Origin: Sphagnum compactum | Lineage: Eukaryota > Bryophyta > Sphagnopsida > Sphagnales | Reading direction: 5' to 3' | Assembly: GCA_965153455.1 (NCBI GenBank) | Contig: OZ234497.1 | Coordinates: forward strand, 15,424,302 to 15,488,301 | Length of the DNA: 64,000 nt | Shown here: positions 34,885 to 48,115 of the stretch, one piece after another | How the letters are laid out: the number at the start of each line of letters is the position of its first letter | Position numbering within the stretch: the stretch's first letter is position 1 | Program-made: the position numbers and the translations under genes | The notes under the pieces: generated by a model | Seen by the model: only the letters and a program-made list of their open reading frames with translations | Database searches by the model: none | Told to the model about the DNA's origin: nothing

Positions 34885-35400
34885 GAGATTACACAATTTG
34901 AATCAGACAAAAAGTCCAAACCCATCAAATGGAAATTGTCTGATCCTCACCACCCCCCTTCAAGCAGCCTATTGGCCACCTAAGTATCATTGTGTGTAGG
35001 GTAATGCCCTCCTCCCCTGGGCCATTTCCATCTTTGCTCATGCTCGGATTTTGGATTGGATTGCACAATTACACAATCGAAATCTGACAAATGTCCAAAC
35101 CCATCAAATGGAAATTGTCTGATCCTCACCACCCCCCTTCAAGCAGCCTATTGGCCACCTAAGTATCATTGTGTGTAGGGTAATGCCCTCCTCCCCTGGG
35201 CCATTTCCATCTTTGCTCATGCTCGGATTTTGGATTGGATTGCACAATTACACAATCGAAATCTGACAAATGTCCAAACCCATCAAATGGAAATTGTTTG
35301 ATCCTAGATACCCATTCAAGTGTCCAATGGCCATCTATCACTATGCGTAGCGTAATGGCCAGTTGCCATGGGGCATTTCCCAGAGTAATGATCAAGGTAG
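34885..35400. repeat. Tandem repeat, 179-bp unit, two near-identical copies plus a diverged third
   Basis: CCCATCAAATGGAAATTGT recurs at 34921, 35100 and 35279, exactly 179 bp apart. The first two units are almost identical through TCATGCTCGGATTTTGGAT. The third diverges after GATCCTA. The array starts about 30 bp after the right end of the MITE. The frame at 35159-35428 is merely an open reading across it. Confidence 0.92.
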
Positions 35401-36865
35401 CTAGTAGGGGGGAGGGAGGCCCCATCATACGGACCCACCTACACTTTACAGGAGTGTTACACTAAAAGGAATGCCAACCCACAATACCATGACATTTGGG
35501 TACGTATGCTTTAAGGCATATAGATCACTTAAGCGGACTAAAATAATTATTCGGTAAATTATACAACATTTTGGATGCATTGGCACAATGTGCATATAAG
35601 TTGAACAATCTAGATTCCGATCTCGCTGAAAAACTTTACATCAGTTTGTGGTACAGAAGTGTTCATGATTTTCAAATCAAGCCTTGGCTAGTTTAGTGTG
35701 TATATTTGCTTAATATTGTGTATATCTAGGATGAACCCTTGCGAGGTTTGACCACAAAAGAAGTGATCTTCTCAAAGAGAGCACACTTGGAAAGGGCTCC
35801 AAAAAGCTTTCCTAACGACCACTTTTGCATCAAAATTGAAGGTCTTAATTTAAGATATTTAGAATGTTGTATTTTTACTTGGAAATTAAGTGATTGATTC
35901 ACATCATGTGGACAATTTGACAAGGGCGAATGTTGATGAATTTGTGTATAATAGATGGATTAAATTAATAAGTGTGTTATACATTAGATTTATCCCTACA
36001 GTCAAGCGATTAGGGGGCGAGAATTGCCAGTTTCGGCATAATAGGTCATCAAACGCGTAACTGGGAATGAAAATTTTACAAAGCGAAATAACAACTGGGA
36101 CCCAAACTAGTTTGTCCACCAATTTTGGTGGTAAACTGAGTTTCATCCTGTGTTTCCTTTTTCCTGAACGTCTGTACTGATGCTACATATCTTTTCACTG
36201 CTCCTACCTTGGCAACAAGGTACTATAATTACTCTCGAACCTTGTGCAGATTTAATAAAATTTCTAAACTTTGCTGATACCACTGAAAGAGGGGATAGGG
36301 GGTGAAACAGAGGGTGACTTTACCAGTATTGGGCAGTTACACCAATTGGCCTGGCTAGAATCACCAGTTCGGATGAATAAAAATTGGATCAGAATTGGGT
36401 CTGATTTTTGGAATCTAAAATTTGAAAAAAAAAATAAAAAATGGAGGAAGAAAAAGTTTGGAACCAAGGGGCTAATGGAAGGTTATCCAGCAGTTAACCA
36501 CTGATTCCAAACCAGGTTATTCGGAACCAGAATGAACTCAGGGGTGGGTGCAAAAATGAGTGGACCAATGGTTTATAAAAAGTTATCATTTTTTAAGTCG
36601 AAAACAGGCGTTTTTTTTTTGGGTTAGAATGAATTACAAAGGGTTTCAATTGATTCTTTGAGCATTTATGAAAATTTAATGAAATTTTGTTATGAAGTTC
36701 AATGGCTTTCCACATTTGGCCTTGAATGGTTGCCATTAAAAAATTCGTGTATTTAAACTACTGAGTTCTTTATATCACGTGATGTTAATGTGCATGACAT
36801 CCGTTACCACATGCATGTGACCTTCAAATAAAACACTACCCAATAGATGATTCCCAATGTACTAA
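35401..36865. other. Intergenic DNA, no gene seen
   Basis: No recognised domain, tRNA or transposon terminus. The short overlapping frames around 36264-36504 lie on both strands. Confidence 0.5.
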
Positions 36866-36869
36866 TATT

Positions 36870-37030
36870 CATATGGTGAGATAATTAATTATTTGACATT
36901 CAAATATTTGATGACAATTTTTTTACATTCAGATAATAAATGATTAATTATCTAAATTCAGAAAATTAATCATTTGAAAATTAATTATCTGAAGTCAGAT
37001 AATTGATTATCTAAACTGATTAACAAATTA
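36870..37030. repeat. AT-rich inverted/tandem repeats around ATTAATTATCTGA
   Basis: Words such as GATAATTAATTAT, TTCAGATAAT, ATTAATCATTTGA and TCAGATAATTGATTATCT recur in both orientations over 160 bp, so the segment can fold into several alternative hairpins. Confidence 0.65.
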
Positions 37031-37574
37031 GATGAACGATCATGTTTAGTAAGATTCATGATCATGTTCTCCCAATTATGTTTTACAAGTCCAAAATGGT
37101 GTTGGAAAGAGAGCATTGGGAAATGGTGGCATTTGAGTAGATCCCCAAATTTGGCCTTCTTCTGAGGCACTCTTGAGTCCACCTTAAATAGGGGACGGGG
37201 ACCTTAGCCATATTTGAGGGGAAAGCGGAAGGACCTTACACCTATTTTTTGAGAGCTGAAGAGACCTTGCACCTATGATTGCAAGGTCCCTCCCACTCCT
37301 GAATATAGTAGATATATGTACCCTCCTACTACCACTTCATGATTTATCTCCCTATGCTTATGATAAGGTTCACCTCTTGTTCTATAATGTGTAAGGCTTA
37401 TTCTCGGAATGGTGCCAAACCCGGCTACCGGATCTTATGGCCGAGTCACTAGGTCCAATTTTTAGGGACTTGGTAAGGTCTCGGTCCCATATACTAGGGA
37501 AAAGATTCAACTCCTCAAGACCTTGCAAATAAAGGAATGGTTTTAGCTTCTTCTTTTTTTACTATCTATATGTA
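37031..37574. other. Intergenic DNA, no gene seen
   Basis: Nothing recognised beyond short direct repeats around ACCTTGCACCTA / ACCTTACACCTA (about 37233 and 37264). Confidence 0.4.
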
Positions 37575-37765
37575 GCTAAAAAGTTATATTGGAAATTAAA
37601 AGTGCTAAAATCAAGTGCTTTTTAGAGATTTTCAATAGCCAAAATTTGATCAAAATAAAAGAAAAAATCTCAAAATTGTATACATGGTTCAAGTATGTAG
37701 CCAAAAATATAGAAAGATGTTTTTTTTTCAAATCATACTCTCTTGTAGCAAATTTTGGTTACATT
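37575..37765 (-). repeat. Dispersed repeat, copy 2 (inverted partner of 10310-10600)
   Basis: Read on the minus strand, it shares with the first copy GGCTACATACTTGAACCAT, TTTTGATC, TTTTGGCTATTGAAA and TTTTAGCACTTTTAATTT in order. It is non-coding and of unknown class. Confidence 0.65.
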
Positions 37766-38519
37766 TTCCTATAGATCAATGCCATTTTGATTATATCACA
37801 AAAGTGAAAAAGAAAACATTGTCCCACCCCAATTATTTGAGTTTTGAGAAAATAAATCAACAATTCTCCATTTTATGAAAGTTGCTAAACCCAAAACCAA
37901 CGGATCCTTTTTAAAACCTAAGAATCAACCAACACCACTAGCTACCACCTTCTTGTATGGCCCTTCCATTGGGAATGCACCCACCCTATGGCTCTACCTT
38001 ACACGAAGCATATGTTGCACAATCACAAAAGAAATCACTCATAATTCAGATTGGTTACAGCCTGAACTGAAAAGAATAAAACTCTCACAAGATTCATCAT
38101 ATTTATACAAATGCATGACTTCTATGATGACCTAAAGTATACATAGAATATGAGAGGCATCAAAGAGGTCCTTTACTAAAGAGCACAAGTCTTCTGTCTA
38201 ACTGTCTAAGAACATCAAGCACCAGCAGACAATTTCTACTGAGTCTGGAGGGCGCCTTACTTATTAGCAGAACTTTTCCTCAGCTAAAAGCCTCAAGTGT
38301 TTCATTTTTTGAAACAAGATGGAAAAAAAAACAAACAATTCTGTAGGTGCTCTATATTGTCAGGTAATGGCCGCAGAGTGTGGAGTTCCCTAAATAAGGG
38401 CCCCACTTCTCGGGCATTACCATGTTCATCCAACTCTCAATATTGCCAAAGGACTGAATTTTCAATAGAGAATGCTCTAATTATAAGGGAATTCACACAA
38501 TAGAGTTATCAGTCTTTGG
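37766..38519. other. Intergenic DNA, no gene seen
   Basis: The frames at 37875-38135 and 38297-38503 have no recognised domain. Confidence 0.45.
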
Positions 38520-39070
38520 GCCTCCTTTCACCCCCAAACCCCTCTTTCAGTGGTATCCGCAAAGTAATGAAATTTTTTTAAATCTCAGTATGAAATGCTG
38601 AAACTCGGTATTTAATACACATATAGAGTTATCCCTACTAAAGTCATGCCCTCTTGGGCCTGAGTGAGTTGCACCCCTCGTTTGGTGCTTCATCCCCTCC
38701 TGGCTTTTGTCCGCAAAGTCATGAAATTTTATTAAATAAGGGTATGAAATACTGAGACTCAGGATTCAATGCACCAGGCTCGAGAACATTAATAGTTACA
38801 GTACACATAGCAGCAGCAGCGATTGGTTGAAAGCGTTCAGGAAAAGAAAGGACAAGGCAAACTCAGTTTAGCACCAAATTTGTTGCTAAACTGAGTTTCA
38901 TGCCCCTTGAAGCCCAGTGCACTTTTTTTCCCTGTTTTTTGAAATATCGTCCCCCATGTGACCAAACAGGGGGTTCAGGTGCTGTCTTTGCCTGACTTTA
39001 TGGATAACTTTAGTATCTGCAAAGTAAGGAAATTTTATTAAATCTCGGTATGAAATACTGTAATACAAAG
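38520..39070. repeat. Three diverged direct copies around TCTGCAAAGTAATGAAATTT
   Basis: Segments at about 38557, 38710 and 39015 share (T)CnGCAAAGTnATGAAATTTT, a TTAAAT(C)n spacer and GTATGAAAT(A/G)CTG. They are separated by similar phrases (GGGCCT, CCCCTC, TTTAGTATC/TTTTGTCC). No coding content is seen. Confidence 0.65.
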
Positions 39071-39299
39071 GTTTGAGACTAATTATAGTAGTTGTACAGG
39101 TAGGAGCAGTGAAAATATATGTAGCAGCAGTGGAGGCGCTCAGGCAAAAGGAAAGATGAGATGAAACCAGTTTTGCACAAAAAATGATGATTTTTTAAGT
39201 TTCAACAATCCCCCTCCCCGCTTGAATGGTAATGTACTTTTCTTTTTTTAGGTTTTTCTTTAATCTCACCCCCTTTATGACCGAACTCAGGGGTCTGGT

Positions 39300-39760
39300 G
39301 CTGTGTTTTCCTTACTTTAGAGATAACTCTAGTGTCATCAAATCATACATGACCCAACAAAGCTCCAGGACTTGATGGAATAAGCTCACAAAAAAGCTTC
39401 CAAGCTTGGAAGGTAAGCAGGGACAGTATGTGGCTACTAGGAAAGTAGATGTCTGTAGATGGTCAGTACATAGGTATGTGTTGTGAATAGTTAGTAAATA
39501 GCTAGTAAAAACAGAAACTGACTTAACCATAGTGGTTAGCTAAGGAACTATAACCCAATGAAAATGTTTCCCGTCCACCAACCATCCATCCCTCATGGTG
39601 CAATGGTGGATGTGGGGGGTCACTCTGGCCAGAGACTTGGAACTCCTTCTGGCATGTTATGAAAGAGTGCTTCTTCAAATTTATGATGTCTTGAGGTGCT
39701 ATTTTCTTGTGTAGGGGAAGCACCCCAGGGCGGTCATTACCTATGACCTTTTTGCCCTCA
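39300..39760 (+). repeat. Dispersed repeat related to copies A and B (partial copy C)
   Basis: 39530-39640 (ACCATAGTGGTTAGCTAAGG, AAAATGTTTCCCGTCCACC, CATGGTGCAATGGTGGATG) matches 8131-8240 in the same orientation. The preceding 39410-39520 holds degenerate TAG/GTA-rich tetranucleotides in the position of the TAGG core of copy A. The CAACTGAGTCAT end is not recognisable here. Confidence 0.45.
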
Positions 39761-40955
39761 CCCAACCTCATGAACCGGACCATGCAAAAAGCCTTGAAGA
39801 CTTGTCGAGTACAGTTTTAAAGTGGGTCCAAGTCCATATAGGCTCGTGGGGTTCAGTTCTTAGATCAGACGCAGACCCGGCTAACACCAGTTGAAAGATG
39901 GGGTACATTCGGTTGGTTGATTGTTACCCATTTGGATCATATCGATTGGGAGCCAACAATTGGGAATTTGTGTGCTCGAATTTTTTTGCAACCTTACAAT
40001 AGTACAAAGTTAGTTTTGAAAGGTTTGTTTGATGTTGTTTGTTGAGGGTTTGTGAGATTTCTAGAGCTCCTTGTCACTTGTGAGGCCACATCATTTGTTT
40101 GTACATGAGATCTCACAAAATCTTGAGACTTGTAGTTTCGGTGTTTTCTTTTTAATGCTTACAACGTCAAGTAGGAGTTCATTGTGTTTCAAGTATCATT
40201 ATGGATTAGGGTTAGCTTCATTCTCGTTTCATTGTTACAACATTTGTTATTCTTTTCACCCATGTAAGCTTTTCACCATCTTTGATTTTCACTCTCAAGT
40301 TTGGATCCAATATCATTTACTTTTTCTTTTTTTTGGGGTCCTCTTTCTTGTGTTCTTGTGTTCGTGTGTTTATCTTGTCACAAATCAATTTTGGTCAAGA
40401 TGGAGTCACTAAGCTTTCAATCTTTAGGATGTTTTTGGTTTTTGATATGTTGTTTTTGTTGTTATTGCATTATCTTGCACAATTTGATCTCCATTCCCTA
40501 TTTGTTTTGTTTCTTTAATTCCAATTTTTTCTTCTTTCTATTTTTTAAAATTTTGTTTCATATTTCTCATTCTTTAGTTTTTTTCTTTGATTTTTTTGTG
40601 TTTTGGTCATTCTTGCTTGCAAGTTGCCAAATTTTTGGATAGTATGGGGATTTTGGAGATGTAAAGATGGTGAGCAAGAAATAAGTAGATAGGCAACAAT
40701 TTCAAAGAGCAAAAGGATTCGTTTTGTCAAACTTTTTTGTGATGGTGAAAACAATATGATATTCTCAATGTGTTCATCAACTACAAAATCATGGTAACTC
40801 ACATAACAAGATCTTTTTCTCCTTCAACCACAAAAAGAATCAATTTTATTTTGTATACAAGCTACATGTACATAAAAAAAGAATTTCAAATGTTACATCA
40901 AGGTTTTTTTCAATTGCAAAATGGTCTCCAACTCAAGAATAGTTGTTAAGGCCTC
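39761..40955. other. Intergenic T-rich DNA, no gene seen
   Basis: The overlapping frames 40071-40642 on the plus strand are Phe/Leu-rich translations of T-tracts in different phases and are not genes. No transposon terminus was recognised. Confidence 0.5.
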
Positions 40956-41335
40956 CCGATCTCTTTCACTTGAAACATAAGTTCCACATCTACTTGTGCA
41001 TCGCTTGCATTACATGGTTCCAAATAGACAAAGCCAAATAAGGCAACATATGTTTCATTATCACATGGACCATCCCCACCATCAAGGCAATACCTTTCAA
41101 AACAATACAAGTTTCAAAAACAAAGATATATTTTATCCAAACCAACACCTTTAGCTTGATGAAAACCCGGAATGCCCTCCACTATATATGCATTGAATTG
41201 ATTTATCATGTTGACATCAATTGTCTTCATTTCATAAAAATAGTGATGGACTTCTCTCCTTGCCCTTTCACATGTTAAATGTTGTAGGCCCATATGAAGC
41301 TTTAAGTAGGACATTTCATCTATAACATTATGGAG
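40956..41335 (-). pseudogene. Unrecognised protein-coding relic, probably from a mobile element
   Basis: A minus-strand frame reads with one internal TGA (about 41110) for roughly 125 codons: MSYLKLHMGLQHLTCERARR, then YFYEMKTIDVNMINQFNAY, then GIPGFHQAKGVGLDKIY. After the stop it continues GGDGPCDNETYVALFGFVYL, then ASDAQVDVELMFQVKEIGRP. The amino-acid composition is balanced and protein-like, unlike the low-complexity frames nearby. I do not recognise the family. A decayed transposon-encoded protein or a gene fragment are both possible. Confidence 0.4.
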
Positions 41336-44300
41336 TTAGACTAAATATGGCTAGATTTATTCAACTCGCAATATTTCTTTTATAATATCCCTTGCGCCAT
41401 CCTAACACCTTCTACCATGATTAGAGCCAACATGGAATCCATTGCACTGAATACCTTTAGGTAGTATTTTAATCATTGTCAATGATGGAATGTGCAATAA
41501 AAAAGAACTTTGATACACTTGAATTAAAAACCACAACCAACTTAAAAAACAATGTGCTCAATAGACATTAAAAAACCTTGAAATGCAAGAAACTCCCAAT
41601 GGAGTTTGAAACAACGTTGGACAAAAATATTATCACGAGTTTTGTCATCCTTCACATAAATGTGATGTCCAATCAAGATTCTTGAAGTTGTGTCAATCTT
41701 ATCCTAATTTGGGTCGATTTGAAAAGTCAAATCCATAAGAATTGTGACTTGCCAACTAAACCAATGTTACAATTGAATTTCATTCTATTCATGGGCGGAT
41801 GCATGGTAGGGTGGACCAATTTTGGAGTAACACAATCCACTTTTCTACTACCTAGATGTGATTCTTATGACCACATTCTTTTGTACATATTGGAATTGCT
41901 CAATGGGACTCATTTTGAAGTTATGGACTTCAATATGTACATAATGTAATTGATTGGCATGAAGATACATAAAATTGTAGGAGCTATGGACTTTTGAAGT
42001 TGAAAATTAAGGTATGTAACACTAACAGCAATGAAATGAATGGACTTTGGTTTGGTTCTCTGATGGACCTTAAAAATTATTAGGGACTTGGTTTTAATTT
42101 TTAAATGTCATAATGAAATCAAGATTGCAAGGTTTTGATTCATATCTAATGAAGTTTTATGATCTATGGACTTTTGTTTGTTGAAAACTGACACATTTTT
42201 TTCAAATGTCCATTACATCTTGAAAAAAATAAAAATAATGTTGAAACTTAGCAAAAATGTCCTAATCAATGAGCTTTAGAAGGGAAAAATTTCAATGGAA
42301 AAAAATTGTTTAAAATCAATGCATTGTTGCTATTTAACTACAAAAACCATTTCGAGGTTTTTAAAAAATACAAAGGAAATGGACCCAAAATGGACTTTCA
42401 AATTTGCGAATTTTTGCCGTTTTTTGGTCCACCTTATCATGCACTTACCCTCCTTAAAATATTAATTTTTGGCAAAATCGATCATAATCACAATTTATTC
42501 CTTTGTCAACTTGTCCAAACACAACTTGAATTGTGCATCTTGCCACTTTGTTTCAAAATTGTGAACAACAAATTTAGCCAACTTGGGCTTCAAATTTGTA
42601 ACAAATTTAAATGAAAGGGTCATTTTTTTATTGGAGCTCTATTGCATGTCAGTCACCTCCATCATCATGTTGGCCTACATGAACATTTTCAAATTGTTTC
42701 TAAGGTATGAACATCTCATTGTTGGGAACCACCTCGTAGGAAAAAAATTGAAATTTCAAAATACCGCACCTATTACACTCCCCTTAAACTTAACTTGTGA
42801 AACTCATTATTTTCATATTTAAGGAAGAAAATGAATTCACACAGCTTTTATTCCAAGAACAATAGATGAAGTATGTGCATTGCCTTTCATTTGGCTTGCA
42901 AAATATGCAACAACAAATGCAACTTATGTGTATTGGTCATTGACGCATGGAATTAAATGTCTTTCAATTTCGACATTTGAACATGATGTCAACAACTACA
43001 TGAATTGAATTCCCAAAGTTGTTTCACATACCATAGCTTGAATGACTCAAATGCCCTTAAATCAATTTCAATTGAAAAATATGTCTCCCTAAAACATAAA
43101 TATAAAAAGAAAAAATTTCTAGGAAATTTTGGAAAGCAATATCAAGAACATCATGAAGGACAATTTTGAAGAGCATTTGAAGAATAATTGAAAAAAAATT
43201 TATGAAAATTAATAATCTAAGTTCAACATTCACCCTTTACCTATAAGAAAGAAATGTGGCAAAACATTATAAAAGCTCCACAAAATGCAATATCCCTATA
43301 ATGGAAAGGAGTTAAAAGCATAGTGAATAAACACTAGTAATAACTAGTTGGGCAAGTCGGCGAGCTAAAGTCAGATCGTTGAACATAGTAAAAAAGTTAA
43401 TCAGCTTGCCATAGCTGATCAAATAGACGTAACAGAAGGCTAGTTAGGCAAATAAACTAAATTACTAACCAACATGACTATAGTAGGTCAATTTGCCAAT
43501 GCAGAACTAGTCAGGCAATTACAACCATCTATTGTATTTTTCCTTAAAAGAAAAATCAAGAAAACAGTGGTTGTTCTAACTAGGAGGAATTTTTTAAAAG
43601 AAGTTTAGTGAAGGAGAGAGGAGGGAAGAACTTTAATATAATATAACAAGAAAGAAATGAAGAATCTATGTAGTGGAAAAAAGGACAATAAACAATGCAA
43701 AATAATAATATTAAATGGAAATGCCTTTTCCCTTTCATTTTTTCATTTCTTGTTTGTTTGTATTTTCTTGCAAGTTGGAGATGTATCATGCAATTTTTTT
43801 AGTTAGTTTGATTACTTGGTATTTATGTTGACAAATTAAAACAAAGACCCAACAATAATAAATATGTTCAATAGATTAAGAATTCTAATTATCATTTTTT
43901 GCTAATAATTATCATTAACGGTAGGCAACCATGTTGAGGAACTAATTTTTCAACATGGGAAAATTTGCTAGAAATGAAAGATTGAAGAATAAAAATAAAA
44001 TAAAGTATGGTGGAAATAGATGAAATAGACTTACGATTTTGTTTACTTCATTTATTTATTATTATTCTACCATGCAGATTTCATATGTATTAAAAGTATA
44101 CATAGGTGATCAAGTTACAAAAATGATTGGTTTGGGTGCAAAATACATAGTGGCACACCCAAATAATTATGAACAAGATGTGGCTAAGTTTGTTATATTC
44201 TTGGATTATTATCAGAATGTCTATGAAGGTTGGAATGAAAGTTGGTAGATCAAATGATTACCATCAGAAGAAAGAATGAATGGTTAAAGGAAATAATATC

Positions 44301-46580
44301 AATTGAAGAAAGTAAAAAAATATTGAAACAACATAACAAATTTGGCTAATCATTTGTGGATTATTTGCATACACCAAAATTTAATGCACCAAAATGTGAT
44401 GAATGGAATTATTAAAAAAAAAATCAAGAATTAATATTTAAAAAATTACAAGGGAACTTTTATTGAAGTTGGTGTATTCAACATATATAGGACATTGATT
44501 ATCGACAATATATAATTAACCAAACATAGAAGATGGCTACCAATATTTGTGTGTGTACTCACACTAGTGCAAATTGATAAACTTATTACAACTCATCATA
44601 AGGTGATATTTCAAAACAAATGAAAGTTCAATAGACCAAACATTAATATTATAGTTGAAAAGTGGACCCTTGTGATATCTTGATGTCCTTTAGATTTTCT
44701 AGGGTAAATTATGTAATGAGATTAAAATGAAATGAAGAGTATCACCCTAGGATAATTGAAACAACAAAATATATGTTACCAAATCCTTATGAGAATTGTA
44801 ATTGAGAAATGTATGGAGGAAATGGTTATAATAAATGATCAAAATCCTCTATTATAAACCTATGATGGGTAAAAATAATGAACGAGAAAAACAAAACTAA
44901 TTGAGAGATTGGAGAAAACAAAATTGGGAAAAAGCTATAGAAATAGCCATTTTATTTCAACAAGCCAAAAAATCCACTAGGTGAAATAAATTAAAAATTA
45001 TTTTTCATCCATCAACAAGTTAACAAGTATTCAAACCTTCGACAGAAGAAATTACACTATTAGCAATGCAAGTTGCTATTGAAGAAACATCAAATTCACC
45101 AAGTGAAAGAACTAAATAGTCAACTCAATTTGGTTCACCAAACACGAAAAATGAAAAGTTGTCAATCAATTAAAATTGATACGTTGGATTTGAAAACATT
45201 GAATCCATTTTGACCTGGAGGCTTAAGACTTAAATGACTTTTATTTTTTGACTATTAAACTTGACTAGAATGACTTATCTAATTATTTATCAAATTGAAA
45301 ATCCAATCAAATTGAACAAAAAATAAACCACCTTGGTGCAAATGGCCAATGGGTCTTAGTTAAGTGTGACATTTAATCAAATTTAACAAAGCAAAATGAC
45401 ATGCTTGATTAAAATAACAAATGATTTTTAATCAATTCAAACTTTTATTAGAAAACATGTGGTTAAACCACTGTGCGAACCATTCATTTTGCAATGGTAC
45501 CATTATAATGGGTTTTTAATAGGGTCTCTAATGGGATAAATAAACCGTTGAATAAACGATTGGGTGATTTCATTCAATTTTTTATTTTTATTTTTAAAAT
45601 GCCCGAGCAATAAATGTATAATTAGCGGTTATATGGGTGGTTTCATCTTGCAACCCTAATATTGTATTCGCGACTAAATGTAAAGTGCAAGGGCTTATGA
45701 GGCCAAAAAGTGTTTAGATGTGAAACACACTCTCACAAATGAGGGAGAATGCAAGGGATGAAGCCCATTGACTCCCAAGTGCACTCCCATTTTGAGAATT
45801 GCACTCGTGCAAAAGTTGTGAATGTTTGGAACCTTGGTTGGAAGGTAAACAAACACTTAATTGGGCCCCTAGGACACCATTAGAAAGGTTTTGAAGTGTA
45901 GATGTTTAAGATGCCCTCGCGTTGTTCATTTAGACCTAATTTGTTGGGGTTATAATGAAAAGAAGGGGCAAGAGTCAAATTGAGAATTTGACTCCCAACC
46001 ACAAATCCTTTGAAAGCAGGGGTCAAATGAGGTCCGATTGGGGCGTGTTATACTCCATTGGAAAGATCTTTTTGAGGGCTATAAGATATTGCCCTTGTAT
46101 CCAAAGTTTTGGGACAACAAGAATCCCAATTTTGGGACTCCCACTTGGGAGTTTCGGGGAAAAGTGACATTTGGATGTAGTCCCTGCAAAAGGCATAAAA
46201 TATTCTATGAGGAGGGGAGTGGTGCCTCTTCCCAAAGGTTGCGAGCCGTGTAAAGCTTGTGCTTGAGGTTGTCCCTATTAAGTTCGCCGCACCACTTCCA
46301 TTCAACTTGCACTAAGCACCTTTTTTTCTTGGTTGTGCAGGTTGACCTCATATTGAACTTTTGTTTGTGAGTTCATCCTAGTCCCATCTTGGAACTCCAA
46401 CACCCCCTCCTCCCCGAAGTGCTGCAAGTTTGGGAGTGTGCCCCAATTCTTTTCTTCTTTTGTTATTTTGCTTTGGGACCTACCTTTGGGTCTCTTGAAA
46501 AGTTCTTTCATGTGGTGGTCATTAGGGTGATTGGTCAAACACTAATTGACTAGTCAAACATAGTTTTGATTTGTCAAATG
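41336..46580. other. AT-rich intergenic DNA, no gene supported
   Basis: Over 5 kb of A+T-rich DNA with many short frames and no recognisable domain. A slightly GC-richer patch at 43335-43520 (AACTAGTTGGGCAAGTCGG and related words) stands out in composition but matches nothing I know. The overlapping frames at 45955-46305 lie on both strands and are unsupported. Confidence 0.45.
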
Positions 46581-46584
46581 TCAT

Positions 46585-46770
46585 ATGGTATTTAAACATT
46601 GCCCATTTAAGTTAGGCAATGTGGCATTTAGACATTAGCCACCCAAGTTATGCCATGTGGCATTTAAACATTGACTGCCCAAGTTATGCCATGTGACATT
46701 CAAACATTGGCCCCCTAGGCTAAATGACATGGCATTCGAACATTAATCGCTTATGTTATGCCACGTGGCT
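46585..46770. repeat. Tandem repeat, about 45-50-bp unit (ATGCCATGTGGCATTTAAAC)
   Basis: Four to five imperfect units with the core AAGTTA(T/G)GCCATGTGGCATTT followed by A(A/G)ACATT. The units are diverged by substitutions and partly palindromic (GCCATGTGGC). Confidence 0.8.
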
Positions 46771-47959
46771 AAAAATGACCTAAGTTAAATTTAAACTAAA
46801 TTTAAAACTAGGTATTTAGGTCTAGGAACTTGAAACTTACAACCTAGGCAATTAAGTTTAAATTTAAGTGCCTAAATTAGGTTTAAGCAACCTAGGCTTA
46901 CCATAGGAACCTACATTATGTCCTTTCCTAGGTTGCACATAAAGTTAAACCATTAGATTAAGCTTAGATATAGGTCGCCTAAGTAGGTAGGCATAGGTAG
47001 GTAGGTAGGCCTAAATAGGTAAATAAATAAAATCCTATTTATTTTTTGGTGACAAGCTTTTTATATTGGTTCATCACAAGTTTGCACTTTGAATATATTT
47101 AGTGCATTATTGTTTATAAACTAATTTTTTTCATTTAGTTATATAATTTACAAAATTCAACTTGTTGATAAAAGATAGGGGATAAATTTACAAAATTATC
47201 TCACATCATCCTTTGTCCCATACAAAAATACCCAACATTGACCGTTATTATCTTTTCATATTTTGTCCAAATGAAAATAAATAAATTTCATTCTTAAAGA
47301 TTTTTCCAAAATCTACACATTTATAAGAAAAGCTTAAAATCAAAATATCAAGTAATATGACTAAAAATGCATTTGATCTTCACTAGATTTCATACATTTC
47401 AACAACAATGATATCTTGAAGATTTTTTCTTTTTTTCATAAAGCAATTTGTAAATTAACATATTTAAAATCAACATGGTTTTTTTGGTATATATATATAT
47501 ATAATTTCCCTACCTTTTAAGATATAACAGACGAATAAATAAATATTGTGTTATATTTATTTGTAATTATATATTTATTTATTTATTTAAATAACAAACA
47601 TTATTTATGAAAAATATAATATTATTTACAACATTTTAAAATTTTATAAGAAGTAATAAAATTATTTCAATGTCATAATTATTAATTTATATACATATAC
47701 TTTTTATTTTCATAATTTTTATCAAATTTTAGATTCTTTGCTACCCATCACATGGAAACAGGAAAAACAATGTCATTTTGGGGCATGTGAATTTCTTTTG
47801 AAACTCTTTGGATATCATTAATAAGAATATATTTTATTATTTAATCTCAAAAATTTCAAACAAGATATTTGTGTAAATAAACCTTTGAGCAAAAGTCCCA
47901 ACTTGAATGTTTTAATTATATTCCAAGCATCAATTTTTTTATTTAATTTTATGATTTGA
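46771..47959. other. AT-rich intergenic DNA with a TAGG microsatellite
   Basis: A TAGG run lies at about 46982-47022, preceded by a degenerate CCTAGG/TTTAAA-rich stretch. The remainder to 47960 is very AT-rich, with a TA run at about 47491-47502. No gene seen. Confidence 0.55.
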
Positions 47960-48115
47960 AAAAATATAGGTAATAGTAAATAAGTAGGTATCTAGATAGG
48001 TAGGTAAGTAGGTAATGCTAGGTATTGTGAACTTACTATACCTACTATCTACCTACTACCTATTTCCTACCTACTTACCTAGGTATATAGGTAGGTAGAT
48101 AGTATAGTTGGCCTA
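47960..48115. repeat. TAGG/CCTA microsatellite, facing runs
   Basis: TAGGTAGGTAAGTAGG-type runs are followed by CTACCTACTACCTA and then TAGG again, giving complementary facing tracts as at 1163-1386. Confidence 0.8.

Noticed and set aside
35159-35428. 89-codon minus-strand frame and its plus-strand partner
   Set aside because: Located inside the 179-bp tandem repeat, with opposing frames and no domain.
40071-40642. Three overlapping Phe-rich plus-strand frames as membrane proteins
   Set aside because: They are T-tract translations in different phases over the same DNA, with no family signature.
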